Notes: generated by a model from the letters alone, not told the origin. A DNA stretch of 64,000 bases from Robiginitalea sp. (GCA_024638915.1 JAHEJJ010000004.1:88924-152923), one strand, 5' to 3'; shown: positions 53,274-61,965, numbered from the stretch's first letter. A program made the numbers and translations.

Positions 53274-54140
53274 TCAGGCCTCAGCTTTCTTTTGTAGCAG
53301 ATTTTTTTTGTGAAAACTCAACAATGGTATATCGGCCTCGAGTTTCATTCTTTTAACCAGATCCCGATGCCACAGATTGCTGATTAAGCTATGTCCCTCG
53401 CGTTCCAGCATAACCAATAGTTGAGGTTTCACTTTATCAAGATATGCATGAAGCACCTCTACAACGTCATCTGAGAACTTTAAATCAAAACTGATGTTTT
53501 CGAAATCTACCTTTTCCCGGAGCATTTCCCGGAACCATAACAGCTGTTCTTCCCCAGCATATTCGGCTTTAGTGGATACATGGACCAATCTTATGGAGGC
53601 CTTAATTATTTGTGCAAGACCCGCTACTTCCTGAATGGCCTGTATGTCTGCTTCTTCAAAAGCAGTTGCGTATACGATTGTATTGATTTCAGTTCGATCA
53701 AATCCTGGGGGTATACTTAAGACAGGATAATCAGATTTCTCGATCAAGGCAGAAGCAGTACTGCCCAGAAAGAGTTCCCGTACCGCAGAACTGCCCTTTG
53801 TTCCTACAAGAAGAAGATCGGGGTCGATCTCTTCAGCTTTTGCGAGTATTCCATGTGAGGCAATGCTATTTTCCTCAACCAGATACTTTATCCTATCGGA
53901 CTGCGCGTCGCGTCCTAAGTGCTCCATACAAAATTCCAGCAATTTCGCATGGTTGTCTCTGAATGCTGCTTCTTCCATCTTTGCATAGGCGATGCTTACG
54001 GTGCTGATAAAGGTAGCCGACAGATCAAAGACATGGACCACATGGAGATTGGCGTTCAGGATTTTCCGGAAATTATTGGCCATTTTGATTGCCGCCACGG
54101 AATTATCGGAAAAATCGGTAGCACATAAAAGAGTTTTCAT
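53274..54140 (-). CDS. Universal stress protein, tandem-domain (fourth in the window)
   Basis: 288 residues with two UspA domains. The ATP-binding motif of domain 1 (GTKGSSA...LGS) is at 113-127. Domain 2 ends in DIPLLSFHKKN. It is transcribed alone from a promoter with an FNR-like site. It shares the layout of the three USPs at 35.7-38.4 kb but is more distant in sequence from them. Confidence 0.92.
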   Translation of the reverse strand: MKTLLCATDFSDNSVAAIKMANNFRKILNANLHVVHVFDLSATFISTVSIAYAKMEEAAFRDNHAKLLEFCMEHLGRDAQSDRIKYLVEENSIASHGILAKAEEIDPDLLLVGTKGSSAVRELFLGSTASALIEKSDYPVLSIPPGFDRTEINTIVYATAFEEADIQAIQEVAGLAQIIKASIRLVHVSTKAEYAGEEQLLWFREMLREKVDFENISFDLKFSDDVVEVLHAYLDKVKPQLLVMLEREGHSLISNLWHRDLVKRMKLEADIPLLSFHKKNLLQKKAEA

Positions 54141-54165
54141 AGCGGTGACATTAGCGTTACAGAGG

Positions 54166-54209
54166 TGAAACTAGCCAAAACCTAAAGCAATAAAAATGAC
54201 CTTTATCAT
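54166..54209 (-). promoter_or_regulatory. Composite promoter 9: FNR-like site and weak -7 box for the fourth USP
   Basis: ATGAC-CTTT-ATCAT at 54196-54209; at 22 bases the minus strand reads TAGTTTCA (54173-54166), two mismatches from TAnnTTTG. The USP ATG is at 54140. Confidence 0.6.
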
Positions 54210-54227
54210 AGTTCGCACCAGATACAT

Positions 54228-54271
54228 ATGACATTTGTCATTTCCTCGCTGTTCGCTTTGGCCTAATTTTA
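54228..54271 (+). promoter_or_regulatory. Composite promoter 10: FNR-like site and -7-like box for the ArsC-like gene
   Basis: ATGAC-ATTT-GTCAT at 54228-54241, a perfect palindrome; at 22 bases TAATTTTA (54264-54271) is one mismatch from TAnnTTTG. The leader to the ATG at 54370 is about 93 nt. Confidence 0.7.
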
Positions 54272-54369
54272 AAGTAGAGAGGTCAATTAAGAGAGCTTAG
54301 TACCTTATAATTCAGGCAATTTACCCGATCCTGCCCGATTTAAAAGACATCAACCCAAAATTTTAAGCC

Positions 54370-54735
54370 ATGGGAGAAATAGCCACTTCGGAAAGACAAA
54401 TCACCCTCTTTTACAATTCGAAATCGAAAAGAGCAAAGCAAACATTGGCCTATGCCTATGCTGAGGGGCTTCCAATACACATAATCGATATCTTGAAGAC
54501 ACCGCTGACAGGCACCCAAATTGCAGAATTATCCGACAGACTAGGAATACTTGTTAAAGACCTTGTAAATCAGGATCATCCGGCTTACAAGAAAAAATTT
54601 GAACCGCATGAATTTTCATCGGAGGACTGGATCAAGATGATCAGACATAATCCAGAAATAATGAAACAACCCATTGCGATACGCGGCGACATCACCATAA
54701 TGATAGAAACACCAACGGATATCCTTCGAATTTAA
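54370..54735 (+). CDS. ArsC/Spx-like thioredoxin-fold protein without cysteine
   Basis: 121 residues with the ArsC/Spx fold: TLFYNSKSKRAKQTLAYA at the N-terminus (where ArsC has the catalytic Cys, this protein has Ser) and KQPIAIRGDITIMIETP near the C-terminus. The protein contains no cysteine at all, so it cannot be an arsenate reductase. It may be a binding or regulatory relative; function unknown. It is preceded by an FNR-like site. Confidence 0.75.
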   Translation: MGEIATSERQITLFYNSKSKRAKQTLAYAYAEGLPIHIIDILKTPLTGTQIAELSDRLGILVKDLVNQDHPAYKKKFEPHEFSSEDWIKMIRHNPEIMKQPIAIRGDITIMIETPTDILRI

Positions 54736-54766
54736 GTGCGACAAACGGAAATCTCTTTCTCTTACG

Positions 54767-54774
54767 TATTTTTG
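54767..54774 (+). promoter_or_regulatory. -7 element of the CDP-alcohol phosphatidyltransferase gene
   Basis: TATTTTTG, an exact TAnnTTTG, 29 bases before the ATG at 54804. An in-frame-like ATG at 54776 belongs to another reading frame and is too near. Confidence 0.5.
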
Positions 54775-54803
54775 TATGAAGAAGTTAGCCTTGAATTCAA
54801 ATT

Positions 54804-55400
54804 ATGCCAGATTTCAAAAAGTTCAATATTGCAGATTGGTTTTCCTTTTACCGGATTATAGCTGTGCCTATATTGCTTTTGTTCATCTGGCTGGAAGAAA
54901 GGCAGATCTTTGCGTGGCTATTGGGCCTGAGTTACGCTACAGATGCTATAGACGGTTTTATAGCGCGTAAACTAAAAATCACCAGCGCCCGCGGATCTCA
55001 GCTCGATTCTTACGGAGACCAGATGACATTGGTGGTGGCGCTGATAGGTCTGCTGGTATTTGAGACCACCTTTATGCGGGAAAATTTCGTACTGATCATC
55101 ATAGCGTTTATCCCCTATATCCTTCAAATGATCATCGCCTTTAGAAAATATGGTAAAGCCACCGCTTTCCATACTTATCTGGCCAAATTATCGGCTATTG
55201 TCCAGGCCGTTTTCATCCTCTGGCTGCTCTTCTTTGGACCTGTTTACTGGCTATTCTATAGTATGATTGTTATTGGAATACTGGAAACTGCCGAGGAAAT
55301 AACGCTGATTTTTATGTACGACAAATGGGTTGCCGGCGTAAGAGGTATCTATTGGGCGTTGCGCGATAAGAGAAGATTGATGGAGGAGAGTGGAAAGTGA
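54804..55400 (+). CDS. CDP-alcohol phosphatidyltransferase
   Basis: 198-residue membrane enzyme of phospholipid synthesis. The signature D-G-x2-A-R-x8-G-x3-D-x3-D is complete from Asp50 to Asp72, so it should be active. About five or six transmembrane segments. The alcohol (glycerol-3-phosphate, serine or inositol) cannot be told from the motif. The GyrI-like gene follows after a short repeat tract. Confidence 0.88.
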   Translation: MPDFKKFNIADWFSFYRIIAVPILLLFIWLEERQIFAWLLGLSYATDAIDGFIARKLKITSARGSQLDSYGDQMTLVVALIGLLVFETTFMRENFVLIIIAFIPYILQMIIAFRKYGKATAFHTYLAKLSAIVQAVFILWLLFFGPVYWLFYSMIVIGILETAEEITLIFMYDKWVAGVRGIYWALRDKRRLMEESGK

Positions 55401-55431
55401 AAAGTGAAAAGTGAAAAGTAAAGAGTGAAAA
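55397..55431 (+). repeat. Tandem 7-bp repeats between two genes
   Basis: Five units of GTGAAAA (the fourth is GTAAAGA) run from the stop codon of the phosphatidyltransferase gene to the GTG start codon of the GyrI-like gene. Slippage would change the spacing between the two genes. Confidence 0.75.
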
Positions 55432-56036
55432 AGATTGACCTGAAAAAAGAGTTGTCCGATTTTTACAAGCCCTCGAAGTCAAAAGTGGCTTTGGTTGATG
55501 TTCCTGCCATGAACTTTCTCATGATCGATGGCAAAGGGGATCCAAATACATCTGAAGCATATGCCCAAGCGATAGAAGCGCTCTATTCAGTCGCCTATAC
55601 CCTGAAATTTATGGTAAAAAAAGGCCCGCTCGCTATCGATTATGGGGTCATGCCCCTGGAAAGTCTTTGGTGGGTGGAGGATATGAGAGATTTCGACCCA
55701 GATAACAAGGATGAATGGTTATGGACAGCCATGATCATGCAACCCGAAATTATCACCCGGGAATTCGTGGTAGAAGCCCTGGAAACCGTTAAGTTAAAGA
55801 AAGATCCGGTAGCTCTGGCTAAACTGCGATTTGAAAGTTTTGAGGAAGGCCTTTGTGCCCAAATCATGCATATTGGCCCTTTTTCCGAAGAAGGCCCCAC
55901 GATCAAAAAGGTACATGATCATATCCAGAAAAGCGGCTTTGAATTGAGGGGAAAGCATCACGAGATCTATTTGTCCGATATCAGACGCGCAGCGCCGGAA
56001 AAGTGGAAGACCATCGTACGGCAGCCTTACAGATAG
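55425..56036 (+). CDS. GyrI-like small-molecule-binding protein
   Basis: 203 residues. The GyrI-like (SHS2) effector-binding fold is seen in VPAMNFLMIDGKGDPN, YGVMPLESLWW and the C-terminal LRGKHHEIYLSDIRR. It is a stand-alone version without a DNA-binding domain. The start is GTG at 55425 in the last repeat unit; earlier GTG codons in the repeat reach a stop. The ligand is unknown. Confidence 0.85.
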   Translation: MKKIDLKKELSDFYKPSKSKVALVDVPAMNFLMIDGKGDPNTSEAYAQAIEALYSVAYTLKFMVKKGPLAIDYGVMPLESLWWVEDMRDFDPDNKDEWLWTAMIMQPEIITREFVVEALETVKLKKDPVALAKLRFESFEEGLCAQIMHIGPFSEEGPTIKKVHDHIQKSGFELRGKHHEIYLSDIRRAAPEKWKTIVRQPYR

Positions 56037-56115
56037 AAGTTGGGCTAGCGCTTGTATACCGTGGGCAGTGGTAGTCGGCAGGAAGTAAATAAGTGTATAC
56101 CACAACTGGTATTGT

Positions 56116-57108
56116 TTACTGATCTGACCTCTTTTTGGCCGCTTTCCTGGCCTCTTTTTCTTGTTTTTTAAAATATCCCCGGGTGAGAAAACTGGATTTC
56201 ATCGCTTCCATATTCTCGTTAAATCGCGCGGTACCTTCTTTAAGATTTAGGATCGTCGCATCAAGATTCTGAACAAGTATTGTATCTGTAGCCAGGTAGT
56301 TCAATGTACCTTCTCCATCGGAGATGTCGGTGATTAGGCTGTCTAATTGCCTGGTTACGGAGACGATTTCTTCACTCGAGGATTCGAGATTTACCAGGGT
56401 TTTTTTAAGGCGTTTTCCCGAAATGGTATCCGTTAACAATACTCCGGCCACACTGTTCTTAAAAGCTTCACCTTCTATAAATTGGTTCACCTGTTTTAGG
56501 GTGGTGTTTGCATTGGAACTTGCAATTCTAAGGTTTTGTATCGTCTTCTCCAGATTGGTGGCCATTAAGGTATCATTTAGCAATCTCCCAAGCGTGCCTT
56601 TGCCTTGTTTTAGGGCATCCGTAACCTGAAGCAGGTCGGCTGTCAAGAGTGCCGCATTTTCACCGGTTTTGTTTAAAGTACTGAGCATATCTTCTGCCCC
56701 GATGCGACTATAAGAAACAATCGTATCACCAGAGCTGACCATTCGAGCTGCTCCATTACCGGGTACGATATTAACGATCATACTGCCCACAAGACCATCT
56801 GAACCAATAGTCGTGATAGCGTCTGTTTTTATGTGCTTAATGATCTGCTCCTGCAGCACCATGGAAACCACGATAGTGGTGTCGTTGATCATCTGGATCC
56901 GTTTCACCGTCCCTATGTTGATGCCGGCATAGCGCACATTATTGCCCTCTTGCAAGCCGTTGACGTTTCTATAAACGGCATGAATCGTAAAGGTAGATCC
57001 AAACATATTCTGCCTATTACCGATTAAATAAGCAGATACTACCAGCAAAGCTGTTCCTATGACCACAAAAATGCCAAGTCTAATTTTTTCAGATACAGTT
57101 CTTTCCAT
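56116..57108 (-). CDS. MCE-family protein (MlaD-type)
   Basis: 330 residues. One N-terminal transmembrane segment (12-30), the MCE domain (about 35-115, FTIHAVYRNVNGLQEGNNVRYAG), then a long helical C-terminus. MlaD-type proteins form hexameric rings that move phospholipids between membranes with MlaE and MlaF. It is the last gene of the operon MlaE-MlaF-MlaD at 56.1-58.7 kb. Confidence 0.92.
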   Translation of the reverse strand: MERTVSEKIRLGIFVVIGTALLVVSAYLIGNRQNMFGSTFTIHAVYRNVNGLQEGNNVRYAGINIGTVKRIQMINDTTIVVSMVLQEQIIKHIKTDAITTIGSDGLVGSMIVNIVPGNGAARMVSSGDTIVSYSRIGAEDMLSTLNKTGENAALLTADLLQVTDALKQGKGTLGRLLNDTLMATNLEKTIQNLRIASSNANTTLKQVNQFIEGEAFKNSVAGVLLTDTISGKRLKKTLVNLESSSEEIVSVTRQLDSLITDISDGEGTLNYLATDTILVQNLDATILNLKEGTARFNENMEAMKSSFLTRGYFKKQEKEARKAAKKRSDQ

Positions 57109-57112
57109 AATA

Positions 57113-57895
57113 CTACTTTTTAAAGAAGGCTTCTACCTTGGGATCGGTCATTTGTACCAATTCCTCATAGGTTCCTTCTGCATAATTGATCCCGTCGACC
57201 AGCAAGATCATGTGTTCCGAGATCACCCTGGCACAGTCCACGTCGTGGGTAATGATCAGAGAAGAGGTATGATATTTCGACTGAACCGTGCGCATCAGTT
57301 CTATAATTTCCTTGGCGGTAATGGGATCCAGTCCGCTTGTCGGTTCATCATAAAGGATAATCTTGGGTTTCAGGATCAATGTCCGGGCCAGGGCAACCCT
57401 TCGTTTCATACCCCCGGATAGCTCTTCCGGCATCAGATCTACCGTATGTGCAAGACCAACATTCTCCAGTGCCTCAACTACCAAAGGCAGCGTATCGGTT
57501 ACCTGCCCGAGTTTTTCCTTATGCCTGCGCATCGGAAATTCCAGGTTTTCGCGTACTGTCATCGAATCATAGAGGGCACTCCCCTGAAAGAGGAAACCTA
57601 TATCGGCGCGGAGAGCATCAAGACTATCCCTGTCGAGGTCCAGAATATTTTTTCCCATCACTGTAATATCACCGCTATCCGGTTGCATCAATCCGACCAA
57701 ACATTTGATCATAACAGACTTGCCAGAACCCGATTTTCCCATGACCACCAGGTTCTCCCCTTTATGCAACTTCATATTGAAACCATTGAGCACGCGGTTC
57801 TCACCAAAACTCTTGTAGAGGTCTCGTATATGGATGACTACTTCGCGATTTACCAACTGTTTATTCTCCTCCATATGTTCAACAGGCTGTGTCAT
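57113..57895 (-). CDS. Mla-type ABC transporter ATP-binding protein (second locus)
   Basis: 260 residues. Walker A GKSGSGKS at 53-60, signature LSGGMKRRVALARTL, Walker B KIILYDEPTSGLDP. It powers the adjacent permease and MCE protein. Its start overlaps the permease stop by 4 bases. Distinct in sequence from the MlaF at 13.4 kb. Confidence 0.93.
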   Translation of the reverse strand: MTQPVEHMEENKQLVNREVVIHIRDLYKSFGENRVLNGFNMKLHKGENLVVMGKSGSGKSVMIKCLVGLMQPDSGDITVMGKNILDLDRDSLDALRADIGFLFQGSALYDSMTVRENLEFPMRRHKEKLGQVTDTLPLVVEALENVGLAHTVDLMPEELSGGMKRRVALARTLILKPKIILYDEPTSGLDPITAKEIIELMRTVQSKYHTSSLIITHDVDCARVISEHMILLVDGINYAEGTYEELVQMTDPKVEAFFKK

Positions 57896-58674
57896 AACTC
57901 ATAAAAAATATCAGAGATAAATACGGCTATAAAATCTATTACAAACAACAGCATGGAGGTGAACACCACGGCGGAATTAGCCGCAAGACCCACTCCTGCA
58001 GTTCCTTTTTTGCTATAATAACCCTTAAAACAACCTATCAAACCAATTGCAAATCCAAAAAAGAACGATTTTATCGTTGCTGGAATCAGGTCGCCGAAGG
58101 CAAGCGCATCAAAAACACGATTAAAATAGAGCTGAAAGGAAACGTTGCCTTTAAAGTTTTCCACCAGGGCTGAACCATATAGGGCCACTGAATCACCTAC
58201 AATCACCAATAAAGGCAGCATCAGGGTGGCAGCAAGAATCCTGGTGACCACCAGATATTTAAAAGGGTTGGTCCCCGAAACTTCCATAGCGTCGATCTGC
58301 TCGGTAACCCTCATGGAGCCGAGCTCAGCCCCAATACCTGATGCAATCCGACCGGCACAGACAAGCGCCGTGATCACCGGACCCAGTTCCCTGACAATGG
58401 AGATGCCTACCATGTCGGGCATCCAGGATTCAGCGCCAAATTCGATAAGCGTAGGTCTGGATTGCAGGGTCAGGACCAGTCCGATGATAAAACCGGTCAC
58501 CAAAACAAGAACAAGGGAGCGGTTGCCCATCTGGTAGCATTGGCGTAATAATTCCTTGAACTCAAAAGGAGGTTTAACCGCCTCTTTGAAAAAACGGCCT
58601 GCAAAAAAAGCTATTTCTCCAATTTCGACAAAAAAATTCTTAACCCCTTTAGGTATGGTTATCATAGCATCCAT
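57892..58674 (-). CDS. MlaE-family permease (second locus)
   Basis: 260 residues with about five transmembrane segments and the MlaE signature around LGSMRVTEQIDAMEVSGTNP. First gene of a complete Mla-type operon (permease, ATPase, MCE). The operon is preceded by a composite FNR-like promoter, which places lipid transport in the stress response. An ATG three codons later (MITIPKG) is an alternative start. Confidence 0.93.
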   Translation of the reverse strand: MDAMITIPKGVKNFFVEIGEIAFFAGRFFKEAVKPPFEFKELLRQCYQMGNRSLVLVLVTGFIIGLVLTLQSRPTLIEFGAESWMPDMVGISIVRELGPVITALVCAGRIASGIGAELGSMRVTEQIDAMEVSGTNPFKYLVVTRILAATLMLPLLVIVGDSVALYGSALVENFKGNVSFQLYFNRVFDALAFGDLIPATIKSFFFGFAIGLIGCFKGYYSKKGTAGVGLAANSAVVFTSMLLFVIDFIAVFISDIFYEL

Positions 58675-58705
58675 AACCTTTGTTTTCAGGAATTTAACCC
58701 TTATT

Positions 58706-58749
58706 CAAAGATAGGATCAATTGTGCTCCACAGATATGACATAAGTCAT
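58706..58749 (-). promoter_or_regulatory. Composite promoter 11: FNR-like site and -7 box for the Mla operon
   Basis: ATGAC-ATAA-GTCAT at 58736-58749; minus-strand TATCTTTG at 58713-58706 is an exact -7 box at 22 bases. The permease ATG is at 58674. Confidence 0.85.
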
Positions 58750-58761
58750 ACCACGAACGGC

Positions 58762-58805
58762 CTGATTTTTATCATTTTTAATCGGCCTGAAGGGTTTTAC
58801 ATTTG
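58762..58805 (+). promoter_or_regulatory. Composite promoter 12: FNR-like site and -7 box for the coiled-coil gene
   Basis: CTGAT-TTTT-ATCAT at 58762-58775; TACATTTG at 58798-58805 is an exact -7 box at 22 bases. With promoter 11 it forms a mirrored, divergent pair 26 bp apart. Confidence 0.8.
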
Positions 58806-58828
58806 GCAACGATATAAAATGATATCCT

Positions 58829-59221
58829 ATGGAAACCAAAATTGTATATAACGAAGACCTGCACTTTGAGCACGAACAATGGAAACGCGAACTCGACTTT
58901 TGGGAAGATGAGCTCTTGACTTTCAAACACCGATTGGAGGAGATGCTGGCAAAAAATCCGGATAAATCCGTGTTGAGCAAGCTCGATAATTTTGAGAACA
59001 GGTTCAGGATACACGAAAAAAAGATACGTGACTTCAAGCAGCGGATCTATTCCCACGAACTCAATATGGCCAGGATTACCGAGAAAGGTGAAAATTCCAT
59101 TGATCGTGTTTCTTACGAATATCACCTTAAGTTCAGGGATCAGATACAGGTACAACGGGAAATGTATTACGACCTAAAAAAGGAATTTTTTGAGTTTTTG
59201 ACCGGTTTGATGAGGCGGTAA
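58829..59221 (+). CDS. Small charged coiled-coil protein of unknown function
   Basis: 130 residues, almost entirely helical and highly charged, with several His/Glu/Asp-rich segments (LHFEHEQWKRELDFWEDELL). I do not recognise the family. Its promoter is a strong copy of the composite FNR-like motif, so it belongs to the stress regulon. No signal peptide or membrane segment. Confidence 0.7.
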   Translation: METKIVYNEDLHFEHEQWKRELDFWEDELLTFKHRLEEMLAKNPDKSVLSKLDNFENRFRIHEKKIRDFKQRIYSHELNMARITEKGENSIDRVSYEYHLKFRDQIQVQREMYYDLKKEFFEFLTGLMRR

Positions 59222-59381
59222 GAATGGCAGTTTGTGGATTGGAATTTCAACTTTTACCGATGCATCAATTCGTTCAGGTCTGTATCTGCGTGGTGCTCCG
59301 ACAACTTTCTCTGAACAGTAGTTCGTGTTCATCAAAGGCTTGACTACCGGGAGTTGGTTCTAATAATCTGCCAAAAAAACC

Positions 59382-60578
59382 TCAGCTTTCTTTATGCTTT
59401 TTCTTTTCATATAGGGCTATAAAATATTCTGAAAGAGAGATCCAAAAAGGGCTGATAATCAGTGTAAGGGAAATAAGGCTAATAGCAAATTTATAGCTGT
59501 AGCTTTCCACAATATTCATACTGTAGGCTGCGGTGATGATCAAAAAACTCAATTCCCCGATCTGAGCCAGAAGGGCCCCACCGAGGATCGACTCGGGCCA
59601 GGAACAGGAAAACAGCCTCAGAATAAAAGAATTAATCAGGTGATTTGTTATATAAACACAGAGTAGCACTACCAGAATAGGCCAGATATGATCCAGGATA
59701 AAACTGAAATCCAATTGCAGCCCGACACTGATAAAGAAAACGGCGACAAATAGAATCCTGAATGAATTAAGGGTATCAAAGATCCAATGTGTAGCCTTGG
59801 AAGCGTGCATGATCATACCTCCTACAAAAGCCCCTAATGCAGGCGATAATCCAAATATAGAAGCTCCGAGTGCTCCACCGAAACAAAACAGGATCGCCAA
59901 AAAAACCTGTAATTCGTGGTCTTTTTCTATGGCCTTGGAAAAAGGGAGCTTTATAGATCTATTCTTGTAAATATAAACCAGGGCGAGGATGATGATGGCG
60001 CCTCCGATCAGATTCAACAAGATCTCTTTAGGAGATCCCTTTTGCCCACCCAGTAAGGCCGATATTATCAAAAGAGGCACTATAATTATATCCTGCATCA
60101 ACAAAATACTCAGCACATTTTTGCCTATTCGGGTATTCGTTAATTTTTTGTCTGAAAGGAGTTTGATAATCACGGCGGAACTGCTCAACGCTATCACAAA
60201 GCCAAGGATGATGGACCTTTGAATTTGCCAATTGAATAAATATCCCACAGCCAACAGGAAGCCAATACTCAGAAGTACCTGCAGCGAAGTACCCACCGCA
60301 GCCACTTTCCATTGTTTTATAAAATCGGGGAGGTTGATTTCCATACCTATAAAGAACAGGAGTAATATGATTCCTATTTCTCCCAAATGATTTATAGTAG
60401 TAGTATCGTCAATTAACCCGAACCCGGACTGTCCCAAAACAGCTCCGACCAGAATATATCCAATAATATAGGGTTGCCTGATCCTTTTGAGCAATAGGAC
60501 TGCCCCAATAATAAGAATGGCCACGAGTGAAATAAATATAATCAGGGGATCGGAATACGAGGCAGATAATGCTATCAT
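59382..60578 (-). CDS. CPA2-family cation/proton antiporter (KefB-like)
   Basis: 398 residues with about twelve or thirteen transmembrane segments. The CPA2 features are seen: IGMEINLPDF near the N-terminus, SAVIIKLLSDKKL and GFVIALSSSAV in the transport core, and GALGASIFGLSPALGAFVGG. It lacks the C-terminal TrkA-N domain, so it is a short Na+/H+ or K+/H+ antiporter. It lies beside a CPA1 antiporter on the same strand. Confidence 0.9.
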   Translation of the reverse strand: MIALSASYSDPLIIFISLVAILIIGAVLLLKRIRQPYIIGYILVGAVLGQSGFGLIDDTTTINHLGEIGIILLLFFIGMEINLPDFIKQWKVAAVGTSLQVLLSIGFLLAVGYLFNWQIQRSIILGFVIALSSSAVIIKLLSDKKLTNTRIGKNVLSILLMQDIIIVPLLIISALLGGQKGSPKEILLNLIGGAIIILALVYIYKNRSIKLPFSKAIEKDHELQVFLAILFCFGGALGASIFGLSPALGAFVGGMIMHASKATHWIFDTLNSFRILFVAVFFISVGLQLDFSFILDHIWPILVVLLCVYITNHLINSFILRLFSCSWPESILGGALLAQIGELSFLIITAAYSMNIVESYSYKFAISLISLTLIISPFWISLSEYFIALYEKKKHKES

Positions 60579-60720
60579 TTAGGCATGAAGGATATACATT
60601 GAAAATACGAATAATTATTCGCTAAAATAAGAAACAGGAAGAGTAGTGATCTATCCCGTTTAATTAATTTACCATCAGATTTTAGGCAACGCTTTTCCAG
60701 CGCTAAACGGCTGAGCATTT

Positions 60721-61965
60721 CTAACCAATTCGTTCTAATTTTTTTACCAACTTACCCACAGTAAGTCCTTGAACAATGATCGAAAAAATAACCACCACAT
60801 AGGTGATCACCAGGAACAGGTTGCGGTGCATTCCCTCTGAGAGCCCCAGAGCCAAAGCAATTGAAATTGCCCCTCTGAGTCCGCCCCAGGTCATGAGGAG
60901 GGTGGTATTCGGGACAAAATCCAAGCGTTTTTTGAATAAGTTAACGGGAACAATTAAGGATAAGTATCTACAGAGCAACGCTACCGGGATCATTATCAAT
61001 CCGGCGATAATATATTCCGGCTCGAGGTCCAGCACAAGGATCTCCATCCCAATAAGTACAAAAAGTATGGTATTGAGCAGAATATCGATCAATTCCCAGA
61101 ACTTATCCACATAGTTCTCAGTCTTGCCCGACATGGCCTGATCTCTCGATCTTTTGCCTCCGACGATCAAACCTGCCAAAACCATAGCCAGCGGCGCAGA
61201 AACGTGAAGATATTGTGCGACCACTGTCCCGGTCATCACGGTGGCCAGGGTGATGATCACTTCCATATCGTAATCGTCGATAGATTTCATCAACCTAAAA
61301 GTGATAAAACCCAGCAATGCGCCCAGCATCAAACCCCCTATAACTTCCTCAGCAAACAGACCGAGAGTTTCACTCCAATCAAAATCATTCCCAGTACCGC
61401 TCGCCAAGCCGAAAATAGTCAGGAAAATGACCACTCCAACCCCATCGTTAAAGAGTGATTCTCCGGTAATTTTGATCTCAAGTTTTTTAGGGACCCCTGC
61501 CTTTTTTAAAACACCAAGAACGGCAATCGGGTCTGTAGGGGATATCAAGGCTCCAAATAGCAGGCAATAAATAAAAGGAATGTTCAGGCCCATAAACTCT
61601 AATACTAAATAGGCTCCGGCCCCGATTAAAAAGGTCGACACCAACACTCCGAAAGTAGCGAATACCAGGACCGGCCAGCGCTGTTCCTTCAATTTCTGCA
61701 CATCGGTATGCAGAGCCCCGGCAAACAATAGGAAACTGAGCATAATGTCGAGCAGAACAGACCTGAAATCAATCTGGGTGATGATATAGCGCTCGGCTTC
61801 CAGCAGCGTATCATCGACATAGCTCAAGGCAAAAACGCCAAAGGTAAAGACAATAGTGATCACCGTAAGACCGATCGTATTGGGAAGCTTTATAAACCTC
61901 ACATTGAGGTAGCCAAAAAATGCCGAAATGAATACCAGGGCACTGGCGATGACAAAATAATCCAT
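60721..61965 (-). CDS. CPA1-family sodium/proton antiporter (NhaP-like)
   Basis: 414 residues, about twelve transmembrane segments. CPA1 signatures: ISPTDPIAVLGVLKKAGVP, GESLFNDGVGVVIFL (membrane Asp of the transport site) and TWGGLRGAISIALAL. It should export Na+ in exchange for protons, important for a marine bacterium. The CPA2 antiporter gene follows. Confidence 0.92.
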   Translation of the reverse strand: MDYFVIASALVFISAFFGYLNVRFIKLPNTIGLTVITIVFTFGVFALSYVDDTLLEAERYIITQIDFRSVLLDIMLSFLLFAGALHTDVQKLKEQRWPVLVFATFGVLVSTFLIGAGAYLVLEFMGLNIPFIYCLLFGALISPTDPIAVLGVLKKAGVPKKLEIKITGESLFNDGVGVVIFLTIFGLASGTGNDFDWSETLGLFAEEVIGGLMLGALLGFITFRLMKSIDDYDMEVIITLATVMTGTVVAQYLHVSAPLAMVLAGLIVGGKRSRDQAMSGKTENYVDKFWELIDILLNTILFVLIGMEILVLDLEPEYIIAGLIMIPVALLCRYLSLIVPVNLFKKRLDFVPNTTLLMTWGGLRGAISIALALGLSEGMHRNLFLVITYVVVIFSIIVQGLTVGKLVKKLERIG

